From Cyanothece sp. UBA12306 (GTDB lineage: Bacteria; Cyanobacteriota; Cyanobacteriia; Cyanobacteriales; Microcystaceae): 14,019 nt of DNA. The stretch is from the NCBI GenBank assembly GCA_003448685.1, contig DLXW01000205.1:10075-24093 (forward strand), read 5' to 3'. This document shows, in pieces, positions 1 through 6,815 of this stretch (the first letter of the stretch is position 1; every line of letters starts with the position of its first letter). The notes beneath the pieces were generated by a model. That model searched no databases, was not told where the DNA came from, and worked only from the letters and a program-made list of their open reading frames with translations. The translations under genes and the position numbers were made by a program.

Positions 1-552
1 ACCCTCAGACAAGGAAAAGGTGGGGGTATTATGGGAGGGTTCAAAAGAATGTTAGGGGGTGAATCTCTCTTTTTAAGTGTCTTTAGATCTCCGAGTTCTG
101 ATGGGGAAATTTATCTCGCACCTAAATTAATGGGAGACATTTTAGTTTATGAAATGAAAGGTCAAGAATTAGTGGTTCAAGCTGCTTCTTATTTAGCTTC
201 AGCAAGTAATGTAGATCTTGATTTGGGTTTCCAAGGTTTAAAATCTTTGTTTTCAGGAGAATCAATTTTTTGGTTAAGTATTACAGGTTATGGACCAGTT
301 ATTTTAACGTCTTTTGGGGGAATTTATGAGATTGAAGTTAACGGAGAATATATTGTCGATACAGGGCATATTGTCGCCTTTGAAAGAAGTTTAGATTTTA
401 AGATTAGTAAAGCTAATTCGAGTTGGTTAGGGGCATTTTTGGGCGGTGAAGGATTTGTTTGTCGCTTTCATGGTTTCGGCAAAGTTTATTGTCAAACTCA
501 TAATCCAGGTAGCTTTGGTTATACTGTTGGTTCCCAATTACCACCAAGATAA
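1..552 (+). CDS. AIM24/TIGR00266-family protein, 5' end missing
   Basis: The frame is open from base 1. The ten codons before the ATG at 31 read TLRQGKGGGI, which matches the family's conserved RGG(G)(I/L)M segment just ahead of the GG(F/L)KR(M/A)LGGESLF motif. The ATG at 31 is therefore an internal methionine, and the true start lies upstream of the window. The visible 183 codons hold three related glycine-rich repeats, seen as MLGGESLFLSVF, LFSGESIFWLSITG and LGGEGFVCRFHG, as expected for this all-beta fold. No signal peptide or membrane segment is visible. The family is widespread in bacteria and related to yeast mitochondrial Aim24; its biochemical role is unknown. A paralogue follows 34 bp downstream, suggesting tandem duplication and possibly one transcript. 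Family assignment is firm; function is not. Confidence 0.88.
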   Translation, partial: TLRQGKGGGIMGGFKRMLGGESLFLSVFRSPSSDGEIYLAPKLMGDILVYEMKGQELVVQAASYLASASNVDLDLGFQGLKSLFSGESIFWLSITGYGPVILTSFGGIYEIEVNGEYIVDTGHIVAFERSLDFKISKANSSWLGAFLGGEGFVCRFHGFGKVYCQTHNPGSFGYTVGSQLPPR

Positions 553-586
553 ACTATTAAATATTGAATATTAACTATTAACTATT
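552..586 (+). repeat. Heptamer array (AACTATT, 5 units) abutting a start codon
   Basis: Five consecutive 7-bp units run from the last base of the upstream stop codon to the base before the ATG at 587. Units 1, 4 and 5 are AACTATT; units 2 and 3 are AAATATT and GAATATT. The array takes up the whole gap between the two AIM24 genes, leaving no Shine-Dalgarno sequence. Short tandem heptamers (STRR type) are known in cyanobacterial intergenic DNA. A second array of the same unit lies before surE. Confidence 0.85.
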
Positions 587-1285
587 ATGTCAGAAATTGC
601 TTACGAAATAGAACATTCTCCAACTTATGCTTCTTTAATTGTTGAGTTACAATCGCAGCAAAAAATATTAGTAGAAGCTTCCGCTATGGCCGCCATGGAT
701 ACCAGTCTTAAAATGGAATCTAAAATTAGAGGTGGATTAATGAAAGGAGTAGGAAGAATGTTGGGAGGAGAATCTCTTTTTATTAATACTTTTACAGCGC
801 AAAAAGGTCGAGGTAAATTATATATTTCTCCTGGGGTTCCTGGTGACATTAAACACTATTATTTAGATAATAGTTGTGGTCTAATGGTTCAATCTTCTGG
901 CTTTGTTGCTTGTAGTGAAACGGTGGAAATAGATACCCAGTTTCAAGGATTTAAAGGATTTTTTAGTGGTGAATCCTTGTTTTTATTAAAAGCAACAGGT
1001 GAAGGAGATTTTTGGTTTAGTTCCTATGGCGCAATTATAGAAATTCCTGTGGTTAAAGATTATGTAGTAGATACTGGTTATATTGTCGCTTTTGAAGATA
1101 CTTTAAATTACAATGTAGAGATGATTGGAGGGTTATCTTTTAAGGGTCTAAAAACAGGTATTTTAGGGGGTGAAGGATTAGTTTGTCGCTTTAGTGGACA
1201 AGGGAAATTATGGATTCAAACTCGTGCAATGTATCCTCTATTAAACTTTTTATATCCTTTTCGACCTACCAGAAGTAGTGATTAG
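587..1285 (+). CDS. AIM24/TIGR00266-family protein
   Basis: This complete 232-residue protein is near the usual length for the family. The N-terminus (YEIEHSPTYASLIVEL, then VEASAMAAMD) matches the typical opening beta strands and the AE/EA-SGAM-like segment, so the ATG at 587 is well supported although no ribosome binding site is seen. Three internal repeats share a G-(X)-GGES/GEG-(L/F) core: about residues 54-68 (GRMLGGESLF), 121-135 (KGFFSGESLF) and 186-202 (GILGGEGLVCRF), consistent with a pseudo-threefold beta structure. It lacks a signal peptide and transmembrane helices, so a cytoplasmic or membrane-surface location is likely. It is a paralogue of the gene directly upstream and follows it after 34 bp of heptamer repeat. 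Family function is undetermined; I assign none. Confidence 0.9.
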   Translation: MSEIAYEIEHSPTYASLIVELQSQQKILVEASAMAAMDTSLKMESKIRGGLMKGVGRMLGGESLFINTFTAQKGRGKLYISPGVPGDIKHYYLDNSCGLMVQSSGFVACSETVEIDTQFQGFKGFFSGESLFLLKATGEGDFWFSSYGAIIEIPVVKDYVVDTGYIVAFEDTLNYNVEMIGGLSFKGLKTGILGGEGLVCRFSGQGKLWIQTRAMYPLLNFLYPFRPTRSSD

Positions 1286-1384
1286 AATTATAACAACTTA
1301 GAAGTTAAATCTGGGGGTTATCTGCTTTATATTAGCTGAATTAAATACTTAATCATAAATATAAAATAACATTATCTACTCAAA

Positions 1385-2770
1385 ATGAATCTAAAAAACT
1401 TTAAACTTCATCCCGTAGGAATTATGATCGCTGTTAGTACGGTGATTTTATTTATTTGTAGTAGTTTCCGACATATTTTATTCCAATCAACTGCTTATGA
1501 TCTAGCGATTTTCGATAATGGTATTTATCTTATTAGTCAAGGAGAAACTCCTTTTGTTTCATTTCGAGGTATCCATATTTTGGGAGATCATGCTGCTTTT
1601 ATATTGTATTTAATCGCTGGATTATATAAAATTTATCCTAGTGTTTATTGGTTATTTTTTTTGCAAGCAATCACCCTTTCTTTGGGAGCATTACCTGTTT
1701 ATCAATTGGCTAAACAAGCTAAATTGTCATCTAAATTATCTCAAGCAATTTCTCTTTGTTATCTTCTTTATCCTCTAATTTTTAATATAAATTTATTTGA
1801 TTTTCACCCTGAAGTTATGACTATGCCTGCTTTTTTTTGGGCAGTATTAGCTGTTAGGCATAATAATATTTTAGGCTTTAGTTTAGCAATCATTTTTATT
1901 TTAAGTTGTCGAGATGCTTTATCTATTTCTATAGCAGCGATGGGAATTTGGTTAATTCTAGGGGAAAAAAAAGCAAAATTTGGTTTAATTTCTTTGATTA
2001 TTGGCATTGTTTGGTTTTTAATAGCTACTAAAGTTATTGTTCCAGTTTTTAGTGGTGAACAAGTAGCTGGGGTAGCAAGATATGGATTTTTAGGAGGATC
2101 ACTCACAGAAATTATTTTAAACCTATTTTTAAAACCAGGAATTGTTTTAAGTCACATATTTACTTGGAACAATTTAGAATATTTAGTATTAATTTTGTCC
2201 CCCTTAATTTGGGGATTATTTCCTAAATATTTTGCTCCTTTAATTAGTGCCTTTCCTATCCTATTTTTAAACTTTTTAACTAAAAATCAAGAACAAAAAG
2301 ACTTATTGCATCAATACTCTTTGCCAATTTTGCCGTTTTTAATTATTGTTGTTATTACTACCTTAGCTGCTGGGAAAGGATGGTTTAAACAACCTCGCTA
2401 TATGATTTTATGGTCATTAGTAGCTTTTTTTGCCTTAGCTAAAGTAGGTTACTTTAATTCACATTATCTTCAATCAAAAGATACTTGGCAAGCAACTAGA
2501 GAAGCATTAACCCAAGTTAGTTCTCAAGGAAATATTTTAACTTCAGCTAATATTGCTCCCCATGTTAGTCATCGTTCCGTGGTAGAATTAGCCGTGGAAG
2601 GCTCAGATGCGATCGCTCTCAAACAATTCGATGATATTTTATTAAACAAACGCCATCCAGGATGGAATAGTTCTCCCGAACTTGTTGATACTTTGATTGC
2701 CAGAATTGGAGAACTTTCTGAGTTTCAATTAACTTACCAAAAAGACGACGTTTATTTATTCCAGAAATAA
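1385..2770 (+). CDS. DUF2079 family polytopic membrane protein
   Basis: The 461-residue protein is mostly hydrophobic, with about ten predicted transmembrane stretches (first at about residues 11-26). Landmarks match the DUF2079 family as I know it: YDLAIFDNG at 38-46, an ILGDHAAF segment at 65-72 (family LGDH-F), SLGALPVYQLA at 99-109, the FDFHPE motif at 138-143, and a conserved acidic loop, here SCRDALS at 174-180, where many members have KED. The family resembles GT-C glycosyltransferases with an acidic extracytoplasmic loop, so a lipid-linked sugar transferase role is possible, but the substrate is unknown. The C-terminal ~80 residues (about 375-461) form a soluble tail. The start has no clear Shine-Dalgarno sequence, and 99 bp separate it from the AIM24 gene. 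It is followed after 43 bp by surE on the same strand. Confidence 0.82.
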   Translation: MNLKNFKLHPVGIMIAVSTVILFICSSFRHILFQSTAYDLAIFDNGIYLISQGETPFVSFRGIHILGDHAAFILYLIAGLYKIYPSVYWLFFLQAITLSLGALPVYQLAKQAKLSSKLSQAISLCYLLYPLIFNINLFDFHPEVMTMPAFFWAVLAVRHNNILGFSLAIIFILSCRDALSISIAAMGIWLILGEKKAKFGLISLIIGIVWFLIATKVIVPVFSGEQVAGVARYGFLGGSLTEIILNLFLKPGIVLSHIFTWNNLEYLVLILSPLIWGLFPKYFAPLISAFPILFLNFLTKNQEQKDLLHQYSLPILPFLIIVVITTLAAGKGWFKQPRYMILWSLVAFFALAKVGYFNSHYLQSKDTWQATREALTQVSSQGNILTSANIAPHVSHRSVVELAVEGSDAIALKQFDDILLNKRHPGWNSSPELVDTLIARIGELSEFQLTYQKDDVYLFQK

Positions 2771-2775
2771 TCTTA

Positions 2776-2808
2776 AACTATTAACTATTAACTATTAACT
2801 ATTAACTA
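2776..2808 (+). repeat. Heptamer array (AACTATT, 4.7 units) before surE
   Basis: Four perfect AACTATT units plus AACTA form a tandem array that starts 5 bp after the DUF2079 stop and ends 5 bp before the surE ATG. The remaining spacer AAAAG is at best a very weak ribosome binding site. The unit is the same as in the array before the second AIM24 gene, and the setting is the same: a short gap between two co-directional genes. Confidence 0.9.
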
Positions 2809-2813
2809 AAAAG

Positions 2814-3491
2814 ATGGCTTTTATTTTAACTAATGATGACGGAATTGATGCTCCTGGTATTCGTGCTTTACACCAAGCATTAGGTAGAAAAGGAGTTATT
2901 ATTGCTCCCAAAGAACAATACTCTGGATGTGGCCATCAAGTGACAACAAATAAACCTATTCACCTCAAAAAAAGGTCTAATTTTGAATACGTAGTTGATG
3001 GAACTCCTGCTGATTGTACACGTTTAGCAATAACTCAGGTAGCGAAGGAAACAAAATGGGTATTATCGGGGATTAATGCAGGGGGAAATTTAGGGGTAGA
3101 TGTCTATATTTCTGGTACAGTAGCTGCGGTGAGGGAAGCAGCAATGCACGGAGTTCCAGGAATTGCTATTTCCCATTGGATTAAACGTCCCTTAACTATT
3201 GATTGGGAAAAAGCCACAAAATGGACAACCAAAGTATTAGATAAGTTATGGAGTCATCCTCTACCAAATTATAGTTTTTGGAATGTTAATTTACCCCATC
3301 TAGAAATAGGTTCTCCCGAACCAGAAATTGTATTTTGTGAGGCGAGTACCCATCCTTTACCAGTAGATTATCGCTCAGAAGGAGAATATTATTATTATCA
3401 GGGAGAATATGCTAAAAGGAAACGGTCAGAAGGAACAGATGTGGATGTGTGTTTTTCTGGAAATATTGCTGTAACTTTAATGAAAGTTTAA
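2814..3491 (+). CDS. surE: SurE family 5'/3'-nucleotidase
   Basis: The 225-residue protein opens with MAFILTNDDGIDAPGI, the SurE signature in which N7, D8 and D9 coordinate the divalent metal. Further family motifs are the metal-binding serine in EQYSGCGH (S37), the VDGTPADC segment at 61-68, SGINAGGNLG at 85-94 (N88) and YISGTVAAVREA at 98-109. SurE enzymes dephosphorylate nucleoside monophosphates in the cytoplasm and are linked to stress survival and nucleotide pool control. The length is slightly short, mainly at the C-terminus, compared with about 250 residues usual in the family, but all active-site elements are present. The start is fixed by the N-terminal motif, although a heptamer array replaces a normal ribosome binding site. 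The stop codon overlaps the terminator of the convergent gene. Confidence 0.95.
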   Translation: MAFILTNDDGIDAPGIRALHQALGRKGVIIAPKEQYSGCGHQVTTNKPIHLKKRSNFEYVVDGTPADCTRLAITQVAKETKWVLSGINAGGNLGVDVYISGTVAAVREAAMHGVPGIAISHWIKRPLTIDWEKATKWTTKVLDKLWSHPLPNYSFWNVNLPHLEIGSPEPEIVFCEASTHPLPVDYRSEGEYYYYQGEYAKRKRSEGTDVDVCFSGNIAVTLMKV

Positions 3492-3520
3492 AAAAAAACA
3501 CTTCTTCGTTAAAGAAGAAG
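3490..3520 (-). terminator. Rho-independent terminator of the PEP-CTERM gene
   Basis: A 7-bp stem (CTTCTTC at 3501-3507 with GAAGAAG at 3514-3520, 6-base loop) is followed on the minus strand by TG and nine T residues (the A run at 3490-3498). This is a textbook intrinsic terminator for the minus-strand gene ending at 3554. The T run overlaps the surE stop codon. On the plus strand there is no T tract, so it probably does not end surE efficiently. Confidence 0.8.
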
Positions 3521-3553
3521 CTGAAATAAAATAATCAATTGTTAATGATAATT

Positions 3554-4348
3554 TTATTGGCTTTTACTGCGTTTAACAAGGGATTTGGCGGCAAAAACCC
3601 CAACACCAATTAAACCAAGTACAGAGCTAGGTTCAGGGACACCTCTAATAATTTCTCTGGTAATCTTTTGAGTAATTGCGCTTTCAAAGTCGTCAAAATC
3701 ATTAGCTATTTGTAAGAAAGAACCTGTTCCTCCAATAACATTGTTTTGATACCAAATATCTAAATTGGGATCATCGGTTAAGATAGGAAGTCCATTGATG
3801 GCATCAACTCCAGCAAGAAGGGCTGCATCACGGGCTGCTGCTGTATTATTACCCTCATTTTCTGAACCATCGCCTGAAACATCGATAATCTGTCTATTCG
3901 AGATAAACCCGTTATCCGCACCTCCAGTTTCGAGACCAAATAAAGGAATAGCAAAATTAATTGCTGAACCAGGTGCTGTGTTTCCATTAAAAGGACGCTC
4001 TGTATTTTCTGGTAAAAGAGCATTAGAAATAGAAGTTGCAAAATTTTGGGCGCTAGCATTATCAAAAATGTGGGTCCAGCCTACGGACTCTTCTTGTTGA
4101 CTTGCACCAGACCAAACAATGAAATTGGCGGCAAAATTGGTGCCAGTAAAATCAAGATTGTTCAAAGCATTGATGTAACCATTAACTTGTAAATCGTACT
4201 CGCTAGAATCAACACTTCCAGAAATATCAACTAAAAAGGAAATTTCTGTATCAACGTTAATTTGAGCATAGGTTGGAGCAACTATACTCAATACAGATAG
4301 GCTACAAGAAGTTGCCAAAAATGTCGACAAAATTGAACTATTTTTCAT
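3554..4348 (-). CDS. Secreted vWA-like (DUF1194-type) PEP-CTERM protein
   Basis: I take the ATG at 4348 (264 residues) over the longer frame to 4435, because it gives a clean signal peptide: MKNSS, a hydrophobic stretch to about residue 24, then TYA before QINV (cleavage about 28/29). The mature part is a von Willebrand A-like domain with the MIDAS motif DISGS at 41-45, a NTAPGSAI segment at 123-130 where the family has TxxGxA, and DVSGDGSEN at 156-164. It resembles DUF1194 proteins. The end is a sorting tail: VPEP at 237-240, a hydrophobic helix to about 256, then a basic cluster (KSLVKRSK). PEP-CTERM tails are handled by an exosortase, so the protein should be exported and perhaps shed or attached to the surface. 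The ligand is unknown; no exosortase gene is in this window. It is divergent from the deiminase gene. Confidence 0.87.
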   Translation of the reverse strand: MKNSSILSTFLATSCSLSVLSIVAPTYAQINVDTEISFLVDISGSVDSSEYDLQVNGYINALNNLDFTGTNFAANFIVWSGASQQEESVGWTHIFDNASAQNFATSISNALLPENTERPFNGNTAPGSAINFAIPLFGLETGGADNGFISNRQIIDVSGDGSENEGNNTAAARDAALLAGVDAINGLPILTDDPNLDIWYQNNVIGGTGSFLQIANDFDDFESAITQKITREIIRGVPEPSSVLGLIGVGVFAAKSLVKRSKSQ

Positions 4349-4377
4349 TTTTTGTATTGAGAATTTGGATGTGATGT

Positions 4378-4407
4378 AAGATACGTACTTGTAATTACTT
4401 TTGCCAA
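4378..4407 (-). promoter_or_regulatory. Candidate promoter of the PEP-CTERM gene
   Basis: On the minus strand, TTGGCA (4407-4402, five of six matches to the -35 consensus) is followed after 18 bases by TATCTT (4383-4378, four of six to the -10). Transcription would start near 4371, about 23 bases before the ATG at 4348. This fits the chosen short start and would leave the longer frame's start untranscribed. Confidence 0.33.
4385..4398. promoter_or_regulatory. Possible NtcA-like site (GTA-N8-TAC)
   Basis: GTACTTGTAATTAC matches the GTA-N8-TAC consensus of the cyanobacterial nitrogen regulator NtcA on both strands. It lies between the candidate -35 and -10 of the PEP-CTERM gene, a position that suggests repression, not the usual activation about 22 bases upstream of a -10. 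A match of this short degenerate consensus can occur by chance. Confidence 0.22.
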
Positions 4408-4622
4408 GTAAAAGACAACTAAAGATCATTGACAAGCTATAAATTTACTAATTCGTACAAATCTCAATTACAAAATAATATTAATTTTAAAAAAAGACAA
4501 TTTTACTTAACAAAGTGTAACAAAGAGTACAAATATTAAATAAATATAAAACAGCAATAAAAGATCACCCCAATGAGATACTAAGAATTAGGAGACAAAA
4601 ACTCAAAGAGTTGAACCATATT

Positions 4623-6629
4623 ATGAGCAGAAAATTAGAAATTAGACAGATTGAAGGACGAACCTCTGCTAGAGTCTCTCGCACTCCTAGGGAAATCCAT
4701 GAAGACGTTCTAGTGGTTAATCAACCTACCTTGATTTCTCTAGAAGATCTCAAACCATCAAAAGCTAATTTTGTCATTCTTTCGGTAACAGGAGAAATCG
4801 TCTTAACTTCGTCAGACAAAACAGAACCCCTAGACTTGGATACTCCCCTATCCTTAACCGAATTAGGACAAGAATTACAATTAATTTCTAGAACCTACAG
4901 CGAGGAATTACGCGATCGCTTGGTAGAGATCATCTTTTTAAATGATCGTCAACAACAAGAGGCGATTTATGAACTAGAATTAACTTCCATTCGAGTTTGT
5001 TTAGATGTGGATGCGGATCGAGACGGGATTATCGAAGAGGATAGTCCCCATAAAAATGACTGGAAATGGGGAAAAGATGGTTATGGAGCTATTTTATTGG
5101 TAAACAGTGACCAGGACATCGATACCAGCGATGATGACCTTAATTTCGAGGATTATCGCATCAATGGATTCCTAGACATCAAAGACATGAGTTTGATGGT
5201 GGTGCGTAAAGCAGGCCCAGGAAGATTACCCTATGGATGTGATCTACGTCTGTCTGTAAGTCGCTATACTTCCCGTCATTTAAGAGTCTTTGATGAACTC
5301 GAAAGTAATCGTGGTTACGAACTAATTGGACCGGGAAAATCCGAAGGATACTTAAGGGAACGGGACACGGAAAAAGACCTATTTTTGGGGGTTGAAGGGT
5401 TACAATACCCCGATCGCAACTTTGATGGACAGGTTACCATTAATTTATCTTTGCTCCAAGATCGAGAAGTTATTTATAGCGATCGCGTTCGGTTTCAAGT
5501 CTCCCCTTGGATCATGACTCCCCATACCCTTTCGGCCAAAACCGTCTATGTTTCTCGTCTCGAAAGTGGTTCTAATGCTCAGATGATCGAAGATTTAAGG
5601 AAGTTGGTTGGCCAAGCAGGAGTTCAACTCGAAGTAGTACCCCCTAATATTAATCTCGGCGATCGCTGGATGCAAGATGAGATTGAAATTGGTTATTGTC
5701 AATCCCCAGCAAATATGATGTATGTGGTGCTTGATTCTCCACGGAATAGAGGATTAGATGATTTTCCTGAAAGACAGCTTCTGAGTCCTGATTTTGGCTA
5801 TGTCACCCGTGATACTGGAGAAGGAGCTAATACCCTAGATTCTTTTGGTAATTTGGAGGTGAGTCCTCCTGTCACCGTTAAAGAAAAGAACTATCCCCTC
5901 GGACGAATTCTTTATGGTGGACATCATGCCGACGCACCCGAATATAATACCCGTATGATGGGAGTAGTCAGGGATTTCTTGATGGGACAAAAAGTGCAAT
6001 CTCCTGTTGAGTTATTCTCAGATTGGTTAAGTGTGGGTCATATCGATGAGTTTATGAGTTTTGTTCCTACATCAACACCAAAGGGATTTAAACTCTTGTT
6101 AGTAAGTCCCCAAAAATGTTATCAACTGTTGGAAGAATTACAGAAAAAAGGTCAAGGAGATTTGTTACTCAGAGAAGGTAAAGAAATTTCTAATCGCGAT
6201 GCAGCTATTAGTGTGACAGAGATTTTAAATCAAACTAACCTGAAAAAAGATAATGATCGTTTCCAAGAATATATTAACTGGAATCGAAAAATTTTAATCG
6301 ATGAATTGGGTATTGATGAGGGGGATATCATTGATTTACCTGGACTTTTTGAAGCAACAAAAGATGGTCGTGCTGAAACTTTTTTCCCTAATATGGTTAA
6401 TATGCTCGTGTTAGGAAAAGAGTTAGGTATTCCTAAACCCTATGGTCCGAAAATTAATGGAGAATGTCAATTTGAAGCATTCTTGACAGGAAAGTTAGAA
6501 CCTTTAGGATTGCATTGTCATTTTATTGATGATTGGACTCCTTATTTCTTGGGACGTGGAGAAATTCATTGTGGAACTAATACCCGTCGTCAACCTTTTG
6601 CTCAACCTTGGTGGGAAATGCCATTTTAA
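4623..6629 (+). CDS. Animal-type protein-arginine deiminase (peptidylarginine deiminase)
   Basis: Predicted to convert peptidyl-arginine to peptidyl-citrulline. The frame starts at a TTG (4611), but the ATG at 4623 gives a normal start (668 residues); residue numbers here count from the TTG. Layout parallels the three-domain human PADs (about 663 residues): N-terminal beta domain to about 115, a calcium-binding middle domain with DVDADRDG at 132-139 and WKWGKDGYGAILLVN at 151-165, and the catalytic PAD_C domain from about 300. By my alignment to remembered PAD4, the catalytic residues D350, H471, D473 and C645 correspond to D356 (RWMQDE), H477 and D479 (VGHIDEF) and C654 (HCGTN); R374 corresponds to R380. 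Active-site calcium ligands correspond to Q355, E357, E359, D375, S376, N379, F412, L415 and E416. There is no signal peptide, so it is cytoplasmic. It is unrelated to the Porphyromonas secreted deiminase. Three HIP1 octamers in the gene argue for long residence in a cyanobacterial genome. Confidence 0.95.
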   Translation: MSRKLEIRQIEGRTSARVSRTPREIHEDVLVVNQPTLISLEDLKPSKANFVILSVTGEIVLTSSDKTEPLDLDTPLSLTELGQELQLISRTYSEELRDRLVEIIFLNDRQQQEAIYELELTSIRVCLDVDADRDGIIEEDSPHKNDWKWGKDGYGAILLVNSDQDIDTSDDDLNFEDYRINGFLDIKDMSLMVVRKAGPGRLPYGCDLRLSVSRYTSRHLRVFDELESNRGYELIGPGKSEGYLRERDTEKDLFLGVEGLQYPDRNFDGQVTINLSLLQDREVIYSDRVRFQVSPWIMTPHTLSAKTVYVSRLESGSNAQMIEDLRKLVGQAGVQLEVVPPNINLGDRWMQDEIEIGYCQSPANMMYVVLDSPRNRGLDDFPERQLLSPDFGYVTRDTGEGANTLDSFGNLEVSPPVTVKEKNYPLGRILYGGHHADAPEYNTRMMGVVRDFLMGQKVQSPVELFSDWLSVGHIDEFMSFVPTSTPKGFKLLLVSPQKCYQLLEELQKKGQGDLLLREGKEISNRDAAISVTEILNQTNLKKDNDRFQEYINWNRKILIDELGIDEGDIIDLPGLFEATKDGRAETFFPNMVNMLVLGKELGIPKPYGPKINGECQFEAFLTGKLEPLGLHCHFIDDWTPYFLGRGEIHCGTNTRRQPFAQPWWEMPF

Positions 6630-6645
6630 TCAAGTGTCTAAGTCA

Positions 6646-6674
6646 GTACGGGTTCAATAATATTAAACCCGTAC
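6646..6674. repeat. 9-bp perfect inverted repeat after the deiminase gene
   Basis: GTACGGGTT at 6646-6654 pairs perfectly with AACCCGTAC at 6666-6674 around an 11-base AT-rich loop, 17 bp after the stop codon. No T tract follows on either strand, so it is not a classical intrinsic terminator, though it could stabilise the 3' end of the message. A second small hairpin (CTCAC/GTGAG, 6682-6695) follows at once. Confidence 0.7.
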
Positions 6675-6681
6675 AGCGTTT

Positions 6682-6768
6682 CTCACTTTGGTGAGGTAAA
6701 CTTTGATTTTCCTCCGACTCTCGACTCTCAATTCCTGAAAACCAGCAGGAGAACTGCGAGAAATTCTC
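6682..6768. repeat. Cluster of small inverted repeats between deiminase and phosphatase genes
   Basis: After the 9-bp inverted repeat come CTCAC-TTTG-GTGAG (6682-6695), GCAG-GAGAA-CTGC (6745-6757) and GAGAA-A-TTCTC (6758-6768), the last two directly adjacent. Together with the first repeat, they make this short spacer unusually rich in dyads. It may be a dispersed intergenic repeat or a structured RNA end, which a single window cannot show. Confidence 0.4.
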
Positions 6769-6815
6769 AAACTTCTGCTAACATAAAATTGATAATTAAT
6801 AATTGTTTGCTCGTA

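Larger units (their letters stand above)
4349..4622. other. Divergent intergenic region, PEP-CTERM gene / deiminase gene
   Basis: These 274 AT-rich bases lie between two divergent genes and must hold both promoters. For the minus-strand gene I see TTGGCA/TATCTT with an 18-base spacer, overlapped by a GTA-N8-TAC site. For the deiminase, a TATAAA box at 4545-4550 is the best -10-like element, but I find no matching -35. AGGAGA at 4590-4595 and AAAGAG at 4605-4610 are candidate ribosome binding sites. No RNA gene was recognised. Confidence 0.55.

Noticed and set aside
1295..1306. AACTT-AG-AAGTT dyad after the second AIM24 gene
   Set aside because: The stem is only 5 bp with a 2-base loop and no T tract; it is too weak to call a terminator.
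552..2808. Heptamer arrays as a CRISPR array
   Set aside because: Units are 7 bp, directly abutting, with no spacers; there are no cas genes in the window.
3765..4100. Plus-strand 111-codon frame inside the PEP-CTERM gene
   Set aside because: It lies opposite a well-supported gene with signal peptide, MIDAS motif and sorting tail; its translation shows no family features.
4349..4435. N-terminal extension of the PEP-CTERM protein (29 residues)
   Set aside because: It would bury the signal peptide, and it overlaps the candidate promoter; the ATG at 4348 explains the sequence better.
4611..4622. TTG start of the deiminase
   Set aside because: AGGAGA is 15 bases away, too far for good initiation, and the ATG at 4623 is in the same frame; kept only as an alternative.
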